DNA from: Haplosporangium gracile
Lineage: Eukaryota; Mortierellomycota; Mortierellomycetes; Mortierellales; Mortierellaceae
Direction: 5' to 3'
DNA: 19,010 nucleotides
Assembly: GCA_015499985.1 (NCBI GenBank)
Contig: JAAAUF010000789.1
Coordinates: 710 to 19,719, forward strand
How positions within the stretch are numbered: the first letter of the stretch is position 1; each line of letters starts with the position of its first letter. Positions 1 to 9,300 of this stretch are shown here, in pieces. Below the pieces are notes generated by a model, which was given only the letters and a program-made list of their open reading frames with translations, had not been told where the DNA came from and did no database searches. The position numbers were made by a program, and so were the translations under genes.

Positions 1-1582
1 CTTTTCTTACTTAGAAGTAGATTTGAGAATCGGTGAACGTAGTGTGTGATGTGAGGGCGGAAAAAACAGCTTATTCAAGGAGACGAAAGAATGCGACATA
101 ATGTGGTATGGTATTGAGCAAGGTGGGCGGTGAGGAATACGGAATATCGGTCACCATCTCCACGCGTCTCCACCGCTTACACCTTTCCTAACCAGTGTAT
201 ATCCCACTTGATTCTCAATTACTCATGGAACCGTCTGCGCATCCAGCCGCTCAATCACTCGTCTCAAATCCAACCGGTCAAGCGGTGTTCACCAATAAGC
301 ATGCCTATCCATTGTCTCCTCCAAATTTTCTTATCGTCCTGCTGCCTGCTGCCTGCAGCACTATCCATTTCAAATTCAAGAGGACTGAAAAGTTGCTCAA
401 GGAAACCGCAAGCATATTCAAGAGCTTGGGCTGACACTAGAGAACGGTAAAGAGCAGCGCCAATCTCGTTTTAAAAACTGTACGTCGAAAGATCTTGAAA
501 ACCAAGCTATGGGATCGGGTATGTCGATTGTGAGACGAGATCCACAGGTACATATATATATTCTTTGCATAGCTTGCCTGACCTTGTTCATCGTTTTTTA
601 GTTCATGCACAACTACAAAAGCTGATGTGATCTTTTCAACCTTTTTTTTTTACCTTGAAAAAGAGTTCTAATCAATTTTTTCCCCAAGAATACGACATAC
701 ATGTCAAGTAGGACCTGAAAGCGATTAAGGTATCTACGGATCGTGCAACCTTCAAAAACAGTCGAAACACGGAGAAAACGCGTCGTTGACACGGACAAAG
801 TTAAAGGCGGGTAAGAAAAAAAATGCTAAGTTTTTTTTTTATTGGAAGAAGCATTCAAACGTGAATCATGTTTATACCATCGTTTATTTTTTCACGATGT
901 ATCCAAGCATAACAAGAGTCATGTTCACACAGCACTCTCCTACATTTTTTTGTATGACATTCGACAGGCTTCCGAGATTTTCTTTTTAAAGTTCACCGTA
1001 ATGGACAAAGATATCCAGGAAACGAAAGACTGCAGCGAGGCTCCAACAACGGGAGCACAAGGGCTTCGCCAATCCATCGACGCGTGCTTGAAAAAAGAAG
1101 CCAAATAGGACGGGTACTACTGGCTAAACCATCTTTCCCGGTTTCCTTTGGCATTCAAACCGTCCAGAAAGTTTTTTTTTCGATTTTTTTCTTTACCAGT
1201 CCGCAGCTGGCGACGAAGGTGGTCGAGATTAAACAAATCATATCGTTGGCATCCATCAAGAATCGGTCGGATGAGGTTGGCACAGCTGTTTATTATATTA
1301 TTCAATCCTCATAGCATATCGAAAGTATTTTCAAAGGCGCATTCTTTCTTTCTTTGACTTTTTGAATTGGACTCATTGTTGACTGTCTTTGCTGCATAGT
1401 CTAGTCTGAGCAAAAAGTTTAGCGTGCCCAACAATCCACTGAATATTCCTTTTGAGAACCATCGTTTTTGATAGTGTGCGATGTTTTTATCTATCGATTG
1501 GTTGATCCTATCAAGTTGTATCGGGCCAATGAACGTTGGAAGCGCGGTTCGCCTCGATGTGATTTCTTCCTTGGACGTCTCA
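1..1582. other. Intergenic, no convincing gene
   Basis: I find no reading frame here with family motifs, biased codons or clean splice structure. The open frames are short, rich in K, F and S, and overlap one another on both strands. The stretch is AT-rich with many A and T runs (for example the T run near 831-840) and a TATATATA tract near 553-560. A 35-codon ATG frame at 1001-1108 is the most coding-like piece but has nothing supporting it. The part nearest 1583 may still be transcribed as distal 3' UTR of the minus-strand cyclin gene. Confidence 0.6.
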
Positions 1583-1588
1583 TTTATT
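1583..1588 (-). terminator. Poly(A) signal AATAAA of the cyclin gene
   Basis: The plus strand reads TTTATT, so the minus strand has AATAAA about 250 nt past the cyclin stop codon. It is the first canonical signal I see on that strand, and would give a 3' UTR of roughly 260-280 nt. Confidence 0.5.
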
Positions 1589-1686
1589 CTTTTGTTACAA
1601 GCGAAAGAGCAGGGAAGGAAGGGATAAGCGAAACAGGCAGGTGAGCAGCGAACAAATGAAGAGTGCAGAGTGAGAATGAATGATAT

Positions 1687-1726
1687 CATGTCTCTAGACA
1701 TGTAGGTGTAACAGTGCAGACATGTA
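1687..1726 (-). repeat. Palindrome and direct repeat in cyclin 3' UTR
   Basis: CATGTCT and AGACATG form a perfect inverted repeat of 7-nt arms with a 2-nt spacer (1687-1702). The nonamer AGACATGTA then occurs twice in direct orientation (1696-1704 and 1718-1726), start to start 22 nt. In the cyclin transcript this reads as two copies of UACAUGUCU beside a short hairpin. A role in RNA binding or stability is possible but is only inference. Confidence 0.35.
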
Positions 1727-1839
1727 AATGAAGGAGTGGAGGTAAAAGTACATTGTACATTAGGTTGCATGAATACAAATGAGTGGTGAGGCGGGTAAGA
1801 GACGTATGAGAGGGGACATCGACACAACAAGGCGATCCG

Positions 1840-4034
1840 TTAGAGGATTTGGATATGTGATCGACGCTCAATCCAGCGGGCGACCAAGAGCGAGACAAAC
1901 GAGCGGCGGCTAGTTTGGTACTTGTGGAATGGAGCCGTGCGGGTGACATAGCTCTCGCTCAGGAACGAGATCATGTCCAGCACCACCGGTTCCATCTCTG
2001 CAAACGAGTATCCCGAGTACTCAACCAAAATGGCAGGCTGCATACATAGCGCGAGTGAAAAAAAGAGAGTGATTTGATATTAGCAGCCAGGTCGAAGAGC
2101 GAGCAGCACAGCGCGAGCTTTAAAAAGAAAATGAGCAAAGTGACACTCACCCAGTCCTCGCGTCCTTGCATGGATCGACCGATGTACAGGGCTGCTGCTG
2201 CTTGCAGAGATGGTCGGTAAAGCACAAACCGCTCATCGACCAGGATGACCTCGAGGATGTATTTTGCTACCAACCGAGCAGCTTGGTCACAGTTGTCCGC
2301 ACGCGAGCACCGACGCAAGAACGACAATGGACCAGGCCACCCGAGTTTGTAATCAAACAGCTGTAAGAGATGTCGTTCTCCCGCTCGAAAGATGACCGGA
2401 TCAAGAAGAGGCAACCCCAATCGCCCAAGGATATGGAGAAAGTCGATCACACGTGCGAATGGGTTGCGCTCCTCGAACTTTGACGCGATCAGGACACAGG
2501 TGACAATCAATATGCGTGGCTGGTGGAGGTTATCCTGCAGGGTGCGACAGCTGAGATATCGATCCATTAGATTGACAGCCAAGAAGACTGTCTCACCAAT
2601 GGTGTTGAGACTGTCACACACCCTGCAGGCGATATCCACACAGATTCGCCGAACCGACCAAGCATCTCTTGGTTTGCTCTCCAAGTAACCGATCGCGGGC
2701 GCCAACATGATCTATGTGTATGTGTCGAGGAGGCGGATAGAAGGTTGAATTTTTGCATATATGAGTAGTTGTGCACAAAAGTCATACAAGATCACGAAAG
2801 CGAATATTATTACCTCAAGTTCACGCATGTATGAAAAGATGCCCTCAGAATACTCGCCGGCCAGCATAGGGTCCTCCAACTCCTGGACCCGAAGTGTGCG
2901 CTGCAACTCATCAGACTCGTCGGCTTCTCGTCGGCGCTTCCCAGGTTTTGTATCAGCGGATCTTGCTTCCTCAGCTGCAACCGCTCGCTCAAGTCCGGTA
3001 TGTGTTGCTGGATACTCTGTGGTCGTTGTTACCAGTCGTGCGTCCGCATGTACTGGAACCCGCGCTCGACATGTTACATCGATAGTACTAAGTCCTTCAA
3101 GGCGTTCGATAGGCGCGGCGAGTTGGGTGAGTGCAGTTGTGGTGTTCCGAGTCAGAATTGCTCTAGGCGATGATAAGGTTGCTGCGCGTCGATGAGCTGG
3201 ATCACTTGTGCGGGGAGTTGACTTCGGCGCATGTAAAGGGACGTCCTTGACCCCTTTTTCTGCAGCGACTGTGCGTCGAGTTGTTCTGTCAATAGTCTCC
3301 TGGTATCGACCTGTAGTTGGCGAACGGGCTGTAGTTGTAGACGTTTTTGCCGTAGCCACTGCGATGGTTTTGGTGGTCCTGACAATAGGAGATGACGATC
3401 TTGATGTAGCTGTTTGATCTGGGTTGCTCCAACCTGCAGCCACTCTTGCATTGATAAGCTCCGACAAGGGCTGCCTAGTGGCTGGTCGTGGTACGCCTCC
3501 CGTACGAGCCTGGCTTTGAGCAAGCGGCTGTTTGGGACGAAGGGGACGGTAGGGTTGCTTAAGGAGAGCATTGCGGTTGCTTGGGAGTTTGAGTAGGTTG
3601 ATTCCTCCGTAGTTGGTGGTCACTGCTGTCGTTTGAGTTCTGACTTTGCTGTCATGTTGTTCATAATATCGCCGTTTTGGATCAGGAATTACAGAGGGTG
3701 GTGGTCGTGGGATAGACATTCGAGGTCTATTTCCTTCACCAGTTGTTTTCAAGGGTTCCCGAGGAGTTGTGGATGTAGCCGTTGCATTGATGATGACGCT
3801 CGAGTTCTATTTTGTGTATGAGTGCTCCAGTAGTTAGTACTGTGATCACAAGTGCAGGAACAAAAGGAGCGAATAGAGCGAGCGTCGTTATTGTTACTGC
3901 AAAAGTACTTCTGTTTGTGGATCAGGAACGTTCTCCTTGTTGTTGGCTTGGTCGGTAGAGTGGTGAGCAGACGCGTTTTGAAGACGGTTCCTCGGGTTGC
4001 GTGCAGTCCGAAGCGAGGACTGAGTTGGAAGCAT
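1840..4034 (-). CDS. B-type mitotic cyclin, divergent
   Basis: Proposed exons are 4034-3909, 3806-2814, 2711-2151 and 2037-1840, all phase 0, giving 625 residues. Cyclins bind and activate a cyclin-dependent kinase; B-types drive mitosis in the nucleus and are destroyed through the APC/C. Residues 1-370 form a long, low-complexity, basic region with a KEN box (33-35, context NKENVP) and a D-box (RQPLSELIN, 153-161). The N-terminal cyclin fold starts at MRELE (369-373) and includes DRYLS (423-427) and ASKFEE (449-454); a Glu near 485 (GERHLLQ) may be the CDK-contact partner of K451. The C-terminal fold opens with WPGPLSFLRR and contains EYSGYSFAEM. The usual MRAIL/VDWL segment reads RRICVDIAC, so the substrate-docking patch is unusual. 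A downstream ATG (TCT following, about residue 72) could serve as start if exon 1 were wrong, but exon 1 supplies the KEN box. The subclass assignment is by motif recognition only. Confidence 0.87.
2038..2150 (-). other. Cyclin intron 3
   Basis: This is a 113-nt phase-0 intron with donor GTGAGT directly after the Trp codon of GREDW and acceptor GCAG before PAILVEYSGY. CTAAT within GCTAATATC is a plausible branch site. Splicing restores the C-terminal cyclin fold, whereas reading through gives unrelated sequence. Confidence 0.9.
2712..2813 (-). other. Cyclin intron 2
   Basis: This is a 102-nt phase-0 intron with donor GTAATA after MRELE and acceptor CATAG before IMLAPAIGYLE. It sits at the start of the cyclin box, and splicing joins the two halves of the canonical first helix. 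Confidence 0.88.
3807..3908 (-). other. Cyclin intron 1 (boundaries uncertain)
   Basis: The minus strand has a perfect TACTAAC branch sequence (plus-strand 3833-3839) about 25 nt before a TAG acceptor at 3807-3809. With donor GTACTT at 3908 the intron is 102 nt and phase 0. A second in-frame solution uses donor GTAACA at 3897 and a GAG acceptor at 3799-3801 (99 nt, phase 2); it has the better donor and the worse acceptor. Either choice joins the KEN-box exon to the main N-terminal exon. Confidence 0.6.
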
Positions 4035-4145
4035 AATAGAAGCGCCCGTCCAGCTCTGTTCTGGGCGCGTTTTTTGTGAAGGGACGTGAAAGGGTGAGGA
4101 AGGAAGGTTAAAAGAGAAAGAGGGGAGTCAAGAGAGATCAAAGGC

Positions 4146-4154
4146 GGCGCGAAG
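4146..4154 (-). promoter_or_regulatory. E2F/DP-like site
   Basis: GGCGCGAAG matches eight of nine positions of the E2F consensus read on the minus strand (TTTSGCGCS reversed). It lies about 115 nt upstream of the cyclin start, a sensible place for cell-cycle control. One short motif match is weak evidence. Confidence 0.3.
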
Positions 4155-4414
4155 GAAGAGTTGGGCGCCGTCTTGTACTTTTGTTGCCTGGAAGGTGTTG
4201 GAATGAGGAAAGCGAAGGGTGGGATGAGTACGAAGGAAAGTGAGGAGCTGGCCACCAGAATTCAGAGGCCAAATGAAGACGCCACCAAAAGAACGCAAAT
4301 AGAAGTGACTGCCCTACCTGAAAAAACACAAGCAGACAGAATAATAAGGGACACTCATCGCAATAAGATTAACAAGAACCATCACCATCCCAACAGACAC
4401 GCACAAGGGCAAGG

Positions 4415-4420
4415 ACGCGT
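4415..4420 (+). promoter_or_regulatory. MCB-like ACGCGT hexamer
   Basis: The MluI cell-cycle box core of SBF/MBF-type factors lies 10 nt before the start codon of the plus-strand gene, so probably in its 5' UTR. ACGCGT also occurs in cyclin exon 1. The position argues against a strong role. Confidence 0.2.
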
Positions 4421-4429
4421 TTAGGCAAC

Positions 4430-5173
4430 ATGGTTCGACTGTACAGATTCACGCACAAGGCAATCAATCTCATCGCCGACAACCACAACAGCAATACTAG
4501 CAATGCTGACAGCACTGTCCCAGCAGAGATCAACCTGCCCAACCTGACAATGTTCTCGACCATCCTCTTCATGACAGAGTTCAGGCAGATGGGCATGGGC
4601 GACTCTGTCGACGTCTCAAAGACCTGCAACATGTCCGAGTGGCATCGTCGTCTCTACCAAGGCGCCGTCGAGACAGCTCAGTCAGACAATGACCCCTATG
4701 TCGACGTTCTAACGCTGTCATCTAGGCCAGTCTCCGAGGCAGGAATTATCTATGTGACCACTACCTGCCCAGCAGACCAGGACGACGGCAAGGAGGCGTT
4801 CTCGTCATTCCTCTTTGCGATCCACAAATCGTCCATTGCCAAGACGATTCCCTCAACAAACAACGGAGAGACGCACAAGTTGCCACTGGAGGCAGAGGCG
4901 TTGGTCTCTGTCAAGGGAGCTACGCATATCTGGTTATGTGGGTCAGATCCTGAGCAGAGACGTCACCGGCTCATGAGCCAGTGTCTTGCGCAGCTCGAGC
5001 AGGATGTTCGCGAGTGGAAGGCCAACGGACAAGGATCGGGGGTGCTGACAGTTCATACGCTCCCTAGAGCGTTCCCAGGAATGGTCCAGTTCTTGAAAAA
5101 GAATGGATTTGTTGGTGGCGACAAGGTCATTGGCGGTGATGGCGACAAGGTGCTTTATTGGAAGGCGCTCTAA
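4430..5173 (+). CDS. Putative GNAT-fold protein, intronless
   Basis: The gene is a single 247-codon frame. The start context is GCAACATGG, with A at -3 and G at +4, and the stop is TAA. I do not recognise a named family member. The last 80 or so residues have a GNAT-like order: a strand (THIWLCGSD), a pyrophosphate-loop position followed by a helix (PEQRRHRLMSQCLAQLEQ), a strand (GVLTVHTL), and the typical ending helix and strand (AFPGMVQFLKKNGFVGGD). GNAT proteins usually transfer an acyl group from acetyl-CoA to an amine, with a Q/RxxGxG/A loop. Here that loop reads EQRRHRLM without glycine, so activity is doubtful. The first 60 residues are Asn/Ser-rich and probably loose. There is no signal peptide or membrane segment. 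It shares a promoter region with the cyclin gene. The ORF is well supported; the GNAT label is tentative. Confidence 0.75.
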   Translation: MVRLYRFTHKAINLIADNHNSNTSNADSTVPAEINLPNLTMFSTILFMTEFRQMGMGDSVDVSKTCNMSEWHRRLYQGAVETAQSDNDPYVDVLTLSSRPVSEAGIIYVTTTCPADQDDGKEAFSSFLFAIHKSSIAKTIPSTNNGETHKLPLEAEALVSVKGATHIWLCGSDPEQRRHRLMSQCLAQLEQDVREWKANGQGSGVLTVHTLPRAFPGMVQFLKKNGFVGGDKVIGGDGDKVLYWKAL

Positions 5174-5752
5174 GTAAGTCTCTATGATCACTTTCCCTAT
5201 TTTCACTGTTGAATAAACTTGCAATTGCACTGAGGAGAGAAACGCGAAGACACTCTAACACAACTTGACTGGAAAGTGCTACGGGTAAGTGTCTTGGACC
5301 ACCTCGTCCTTTTTCACCTAATGAGATAAATTTGTGACTACGCCGACGAAAGAAATATAAAAAAAACTTACACTATCACTATAGTATATATGTGGGACTG
5401 AGTGAGAGTAAATGACGCGAACCTATGGATGGCCAAACCGCCGCCGTTACCTCACAAGATATTCTCTTTGGCCCGAAGCGGGTTCTTCGAGGTAATATGC
5501 TCAGCATTAGGATAGGGAGTAAGGATCAGGTCTCACACAGGAAAGACACGCAGAGACTGAAGGGTGAAGAATGAGTGAAATATACAAAAAAACATCATGC
5601 CACTCTATTGTTTGTCGTACAAAAGGAGGACTCAAATTCAACTTGGAGAATAATGCGCGTTCTAGATCTTGTCATGGAACCTCTTGCGATACAATGTTGC
5701 CATGAAGATACTAGGCGAGTGGTCACAGAGCTGTGAATCATGAATGGAACGA
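5174..5752. other. Intergenic before the pseudogene
   Basis: After the 3' end of the GNAT-like gene I see no coding signal. No similarity to the missing 5' part of the repeat-protein gene (12488-14363) is visible, so the pseudogene's signal peptide and first three modules are absent, not merely decayed. The switch from unrelated to homologous sequence is sharp at 5753. Confidence 0.65.
5212..5217 (+). terminator. Poly(A) signal AATAAA after the GNAT-like gene
   Basis: The hexamer lies about 40 nt after the stop codon, in an AT-rich context. A perfect donor-like GTAAGT follows the stop codon immediately (5174-5179), so a 3' UTR intron cannot be excluded. Confidence 0.55.
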
Positions 5753-5908
5753 TGGCTACTTTGGCATCCAGGCTCAGTTGGATGGCGCCCAGCTGGCTGG
5801 TCTGGAGATGAATACTGGCCTTAACTACGCTGGTGGCTGTGTTCAGATGGATGCTGGTATTGCTTTCAACGTCGGCACTGGCCCCACTATCAGCAGCAAA
5901 GTTGCTGC
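5753..5908 (+). repeat. High-identity tract shared with 14364-14519
   Basis: These 156 bp align without gaps to the intact gene with four mismatches by my count. Similarity falls to about 75% directly afterwards. The tract starts at the pseudogene's truncation point, so recent gene conversion or templated repair is likely. Confidence 0.8.
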
Positions 5909-6057
5909 CCTTGTCAACGCCATTATTACCAAGCAGGCTGTCGCCAGCACTATTGGTATCTCTGGCATTGTCATTGGTAACAGCCTTACCGACCTGATCA
6001 ACGCGCTCTCTGGGATCTCTGTCCAGCTGCCCCTCGGTGGATTGATCGGCGGAGTTG

Positions 6058-6193
6058 GTAAATCTTAATTTCCTAACACCTTTTGATTTTTTAACGTGTG
6101 CGTTTGTACGTTTTTCTCCTATCATATTTAAATAAACAGAACACTTACTAATCATTTTAATCCTCCACCTCTTTACCGCGCCTCCTGTTTTAG
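6058..6193 (+). other. Fossil intron in the pseudogene
   Basis: This is a 136-nt intron with donor GTAAAT, a CTAAC near the 5' end, an ACTAAT near 6145, and acceptor TTTTAG. It is equivalent to the 138-nt intron at 14669-14806 in the intact copy, with the same phase (1). Its near-equal length supports choosing the distal acceptor in the intact gene. Confidence 0.8.
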
Positions 6194-6291
6194 CTCTTTC
6201 CTCGCTTCCTTCCAATTTCCTCAACGGCACTCTTGTACAGCTCGGTCTCAACCTCGCCGACTTCTCCTTGGCCAACATCTCCGGCACTGGC

Positions 6292-6356
6292 CTCCGCGTC
6301 GGTGCAAGGGCTATCTTCTCCAACCCCATCCCCATCTCCGTCTCTGTCCCCTACAT
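6292..6356 (+). repeat. Second high-identity tract shared with 14896-14960
   Basis: These 65 bp have one mismatch (6314) to the intact gene, with synonymous positions also conserved, inside a surrounding region of clearly lower identity. Confidence 0.7.
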
Positions 6357-9300
6357 TGGAATCAGCGGCGGCCTTGACAACATTTATCTTGCTAGTATCG
6401 GTGTCAACAACTTGGCTCTCACCCCCGGCGGTAACTCCCTCCAGGCTGGCATTGATCTCAACTTTAACAACGCTGCTAACGCTCAGACCAAGATCGCCAC
6501 TTTCCTCGGCGAGCTCCTTGACGGTCAGCTCGGTGCCACCCCTGAGCTGTTGACTGTTCACAACTTGGGCCTTGGCGCTTCACCCTCTGACTACTTTGAT
6601 TTGCCGTCGTAGATTAACATTGCGATCCCATCCAGGGACATTATCAACAAGGCCAACCTCGACCTTATTACCAGCAAGCTCGGCAATATCAACATTACCC
6701 AGATCACCAACTACCTGCTCAGTACCTTACAGATTGGCGACAGCTCTGACTTGACCAAGGCTCCTATATTGAGCTTGGGCGCATCCGTTTCTGTCAGCAA
6801 CGACCATTCCCCGGTTGGGTCTCACCTCTGCCAACAACTCTTTGTCGATCAACTTTCAGGCTCTTGTTGATGTCAAGCAGACCCCCGAGGCCAGCGGCCA
6901 GGTCGCGAAGCTTATCGGGTCCTTGTTGAATCCCGGTCAGGTCACTCCCCCTACTGCCTTAGTCATCTTCCAGCCGGTTTTTGGTGGTGATATCAACCAC
7001 TTATTCCACATCCTATCGCAGATCAAAGTCAGCGTTCTCCTGGCTCCTTACTTTCAGCAGATCGGTGAATTGTTAAACAGTGCTGTTGCCGGAGGCAGCA
7101 ACTTGTTGACTGGTCTCGACATCGGATCGCTTGTTGTCGACCTCAACTCTCCCCAGATCATCGGAATCGACGTTGCCATCTTACTCAAGAACATCACTAT
7201 CCCTGCCGAGATCAAGCTCAAATATGTCGGAGTAAACATCGCTGTTAACACCATTGGTCTTGCCCAGATCTCGATCCCCACCTTCACCCTCAAACCTGCC
7301 AACGGTACCTTGGCTAACACTGCTCGCGTCAACGTTGCTTTGTTGTCCAGCCCCGAATTGAGCAAGGCCCTTTCAGGATTGATTGGCGGTGTCCTTAGAA
7401 GCCAGACCCTCCCTCAGACCAACATCATTCTCTCTAACGCCGTCTTTGGGCAGTCTGCCACCAACGTCTTCACTTTCCTTCAAGGAGTTGTTATCTCCGT
7501 CAACATTTCGCCCTACATCTCGTAGATTGGCGGTGCTGTTGGTGGAGCTGGTTCGTTCTTGAACGGTCTTGGACTCTCTGGCTTGGCCATTAACCTTAAC
7601 TAGGCCACTGTCATTGGTATCGATGCTAGCGTTGCTGTCTGCAACTTAACCCTTCCTGCCAAGCTCTACCTTGGTTGCCTTGGACTCGATATCGGCATTA
7701 ACAACGTTCCCTTGGTCAAGGTCGATCTCCCCAAGCTCGTCTTGGAACAGAACGGACGCGATTTCACTATCAGCACTCACGTTGACGCCATCCTTCAGGG
7801 AACTTATGCCTCCAAGACCCTCGTTGCTGGACTTGTCAACGGTATTGTGGCCGGTCAGGCTCCTCAGGGAACTATCTTAATCTCGGGTATCACCTTCGGG
7901 GCCAGCGCCAACAACGCCTTCACCTTCCTCCAGGGTGTTTAAATTCCCATTCCAATCTCCAAAATTCTGTCGCTCGTCACCGCCATCCCAGGAACCAACG
8001 CCACCTCGTCCCTGAGCTAGTTGGATCTCCAGAAGGCCGACATCAACATGAAAAACCTCCCAGCGTCGGTACCGATATCGCCATCGCCCTTCTCGGCTAT
8101 CAGTTCGATACCCAGTTGTTGCTCAGCTATGTCAGCATCAGCGCCTTCTTGGACACCATCCCTTTGGCCACAATCACTGTCCTTGGTATCCAGCTGTCGT
8201 CTGGCAACAGTCAGGTCGCCTTGAGCGTTCACTCATTGGCCAACTTGACCAGCGGTGGTGATATCCAGACCAAGGTCGCTGCTACTGTCAACCAGGTGCT
8301 GGGTAATGGTGAGCTCAGAACGCAAACTTGGTCGTCTCCAACGTTGCCTTTGATGGTAGCGCCTTCAGAACTTTCAACATTTTGGATAAGGTTCAGGTCT
8401 CGGTTCCTATTGACCCTTACATCCAGCAGTTGACCGGTATTGTCGGAGGCATTGTTGGTGACAACACCACTGCACCCGCTGGTGCCTCCCTCAGTGTCAC
8501 TCAGTTGGATATCAGCACCACTGCCCCCAATGACTTGTCTGTTGCTGTTGGTGCTGCTATAGGTGATCTTGGATCCAAGATCTCGGTCGAGACGCCCTAC
8601 ATTGGTCTCCAGGTCGCTGCCATCGGTAATGGCCTCGTTAATGCTACTATCAACAACCTGCAATTAGCCAAAGGCAAGGTGTCTTTGACCTTGGCTCTTC
8701 CCTTCCAGCCCGCCGCTAAGAGCATCATTGTCTCGCTCTCGACCCCGTCTCGCAGCTGATGTTCTCGACTGTCGGCACTGTTCCTGGCGCGATTGTCGCC
8801 AACAACATCCAGTTCGGAGCCTCAGCCAGCCAGTCGTTCGACATTACTTTGAAGGTTGCAGTTAACAACGAGTTAAACTCGGTCTTTCAGAAGGCCCAAG
8901 CTTACATTGATGCCCATAACTCACTCCACGTGAATGATATGAACACGGTCTTGACTACCACGGGTATCCAGGCCACGATTGTTGTGCCCAGTATTCCCCT
9001 GGGTAGCTTGCCTCTCAAAATGGATTTCCCCATCATTCTCTCGGGATACCACCAGAATGTTGCCTTCCTTGGTATCCAGGCCACCTCGATGGCTCTCACC
9101 TCGTCTCCTTGGGTCTTAGGTACCAACATCAATGTCATCCAGCCTGCCTTTGGTACCGCCATGAACTTGATCCTCCCTAACGCCCTCCACTGGAAGAACG
9201 CCGTTCAGGATGTGACCCTCGGTGATGTCACCCCTGGTTCCTTCACCGTCCTTCAGGGTCTTCAGATCACACGCCCCGTCATCACCGTCTGGTTGCCCAT

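Larger units (their letters stand above)
4035..4429. promoter_or_regulatory. Divergent promoter between cyclin and GNAT-like genes
   Basis: These 395 nt lie between two start codons on opposite strands, so they must carry both core promoters and 5' UTRs. GC-rich motifs cluster near the cyclin side: GGCGCG at 4146-4151, GGGCGCC at 4163-4169, and GGGCGCG about 4062-4068. I see no clear TATA box. A plus-strand ATG frame at 4203-4424 is described among the findings as a possible upstream ORF. Confidence 0.6.

Noticed and set aside
1001..1108. A 35-residue small protein starting MDKDIQETKD
   Set aside because: A lone short frame with no motif, no conserved neighbour and nothing beyond composition to support it.
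1309..1830. 173-codon minus-strand frame after the cyclin stop
   Set aside because: It lies in the presumed 3' UTR, contains the AATAAA signal, has simple composition and no motif.
5174..5340. Possible tandem duplication of the GNAT-like gene's 3' flank (two GTAAGT-led segments, 5174 and 5283)
   Set aside because: Similarity is only about 60% over some 50 nt with gaps, too weak to call.
6610..8020. Reassignment of TAG/TAA to Gln, making the upstream copy a working gene
   Set aside because: The cyclin and the GNAT-like gene use TAA as a normal stop, the intact paralogue has no internal TAR codons, and the upstream copy also has four frameshifts and no start.
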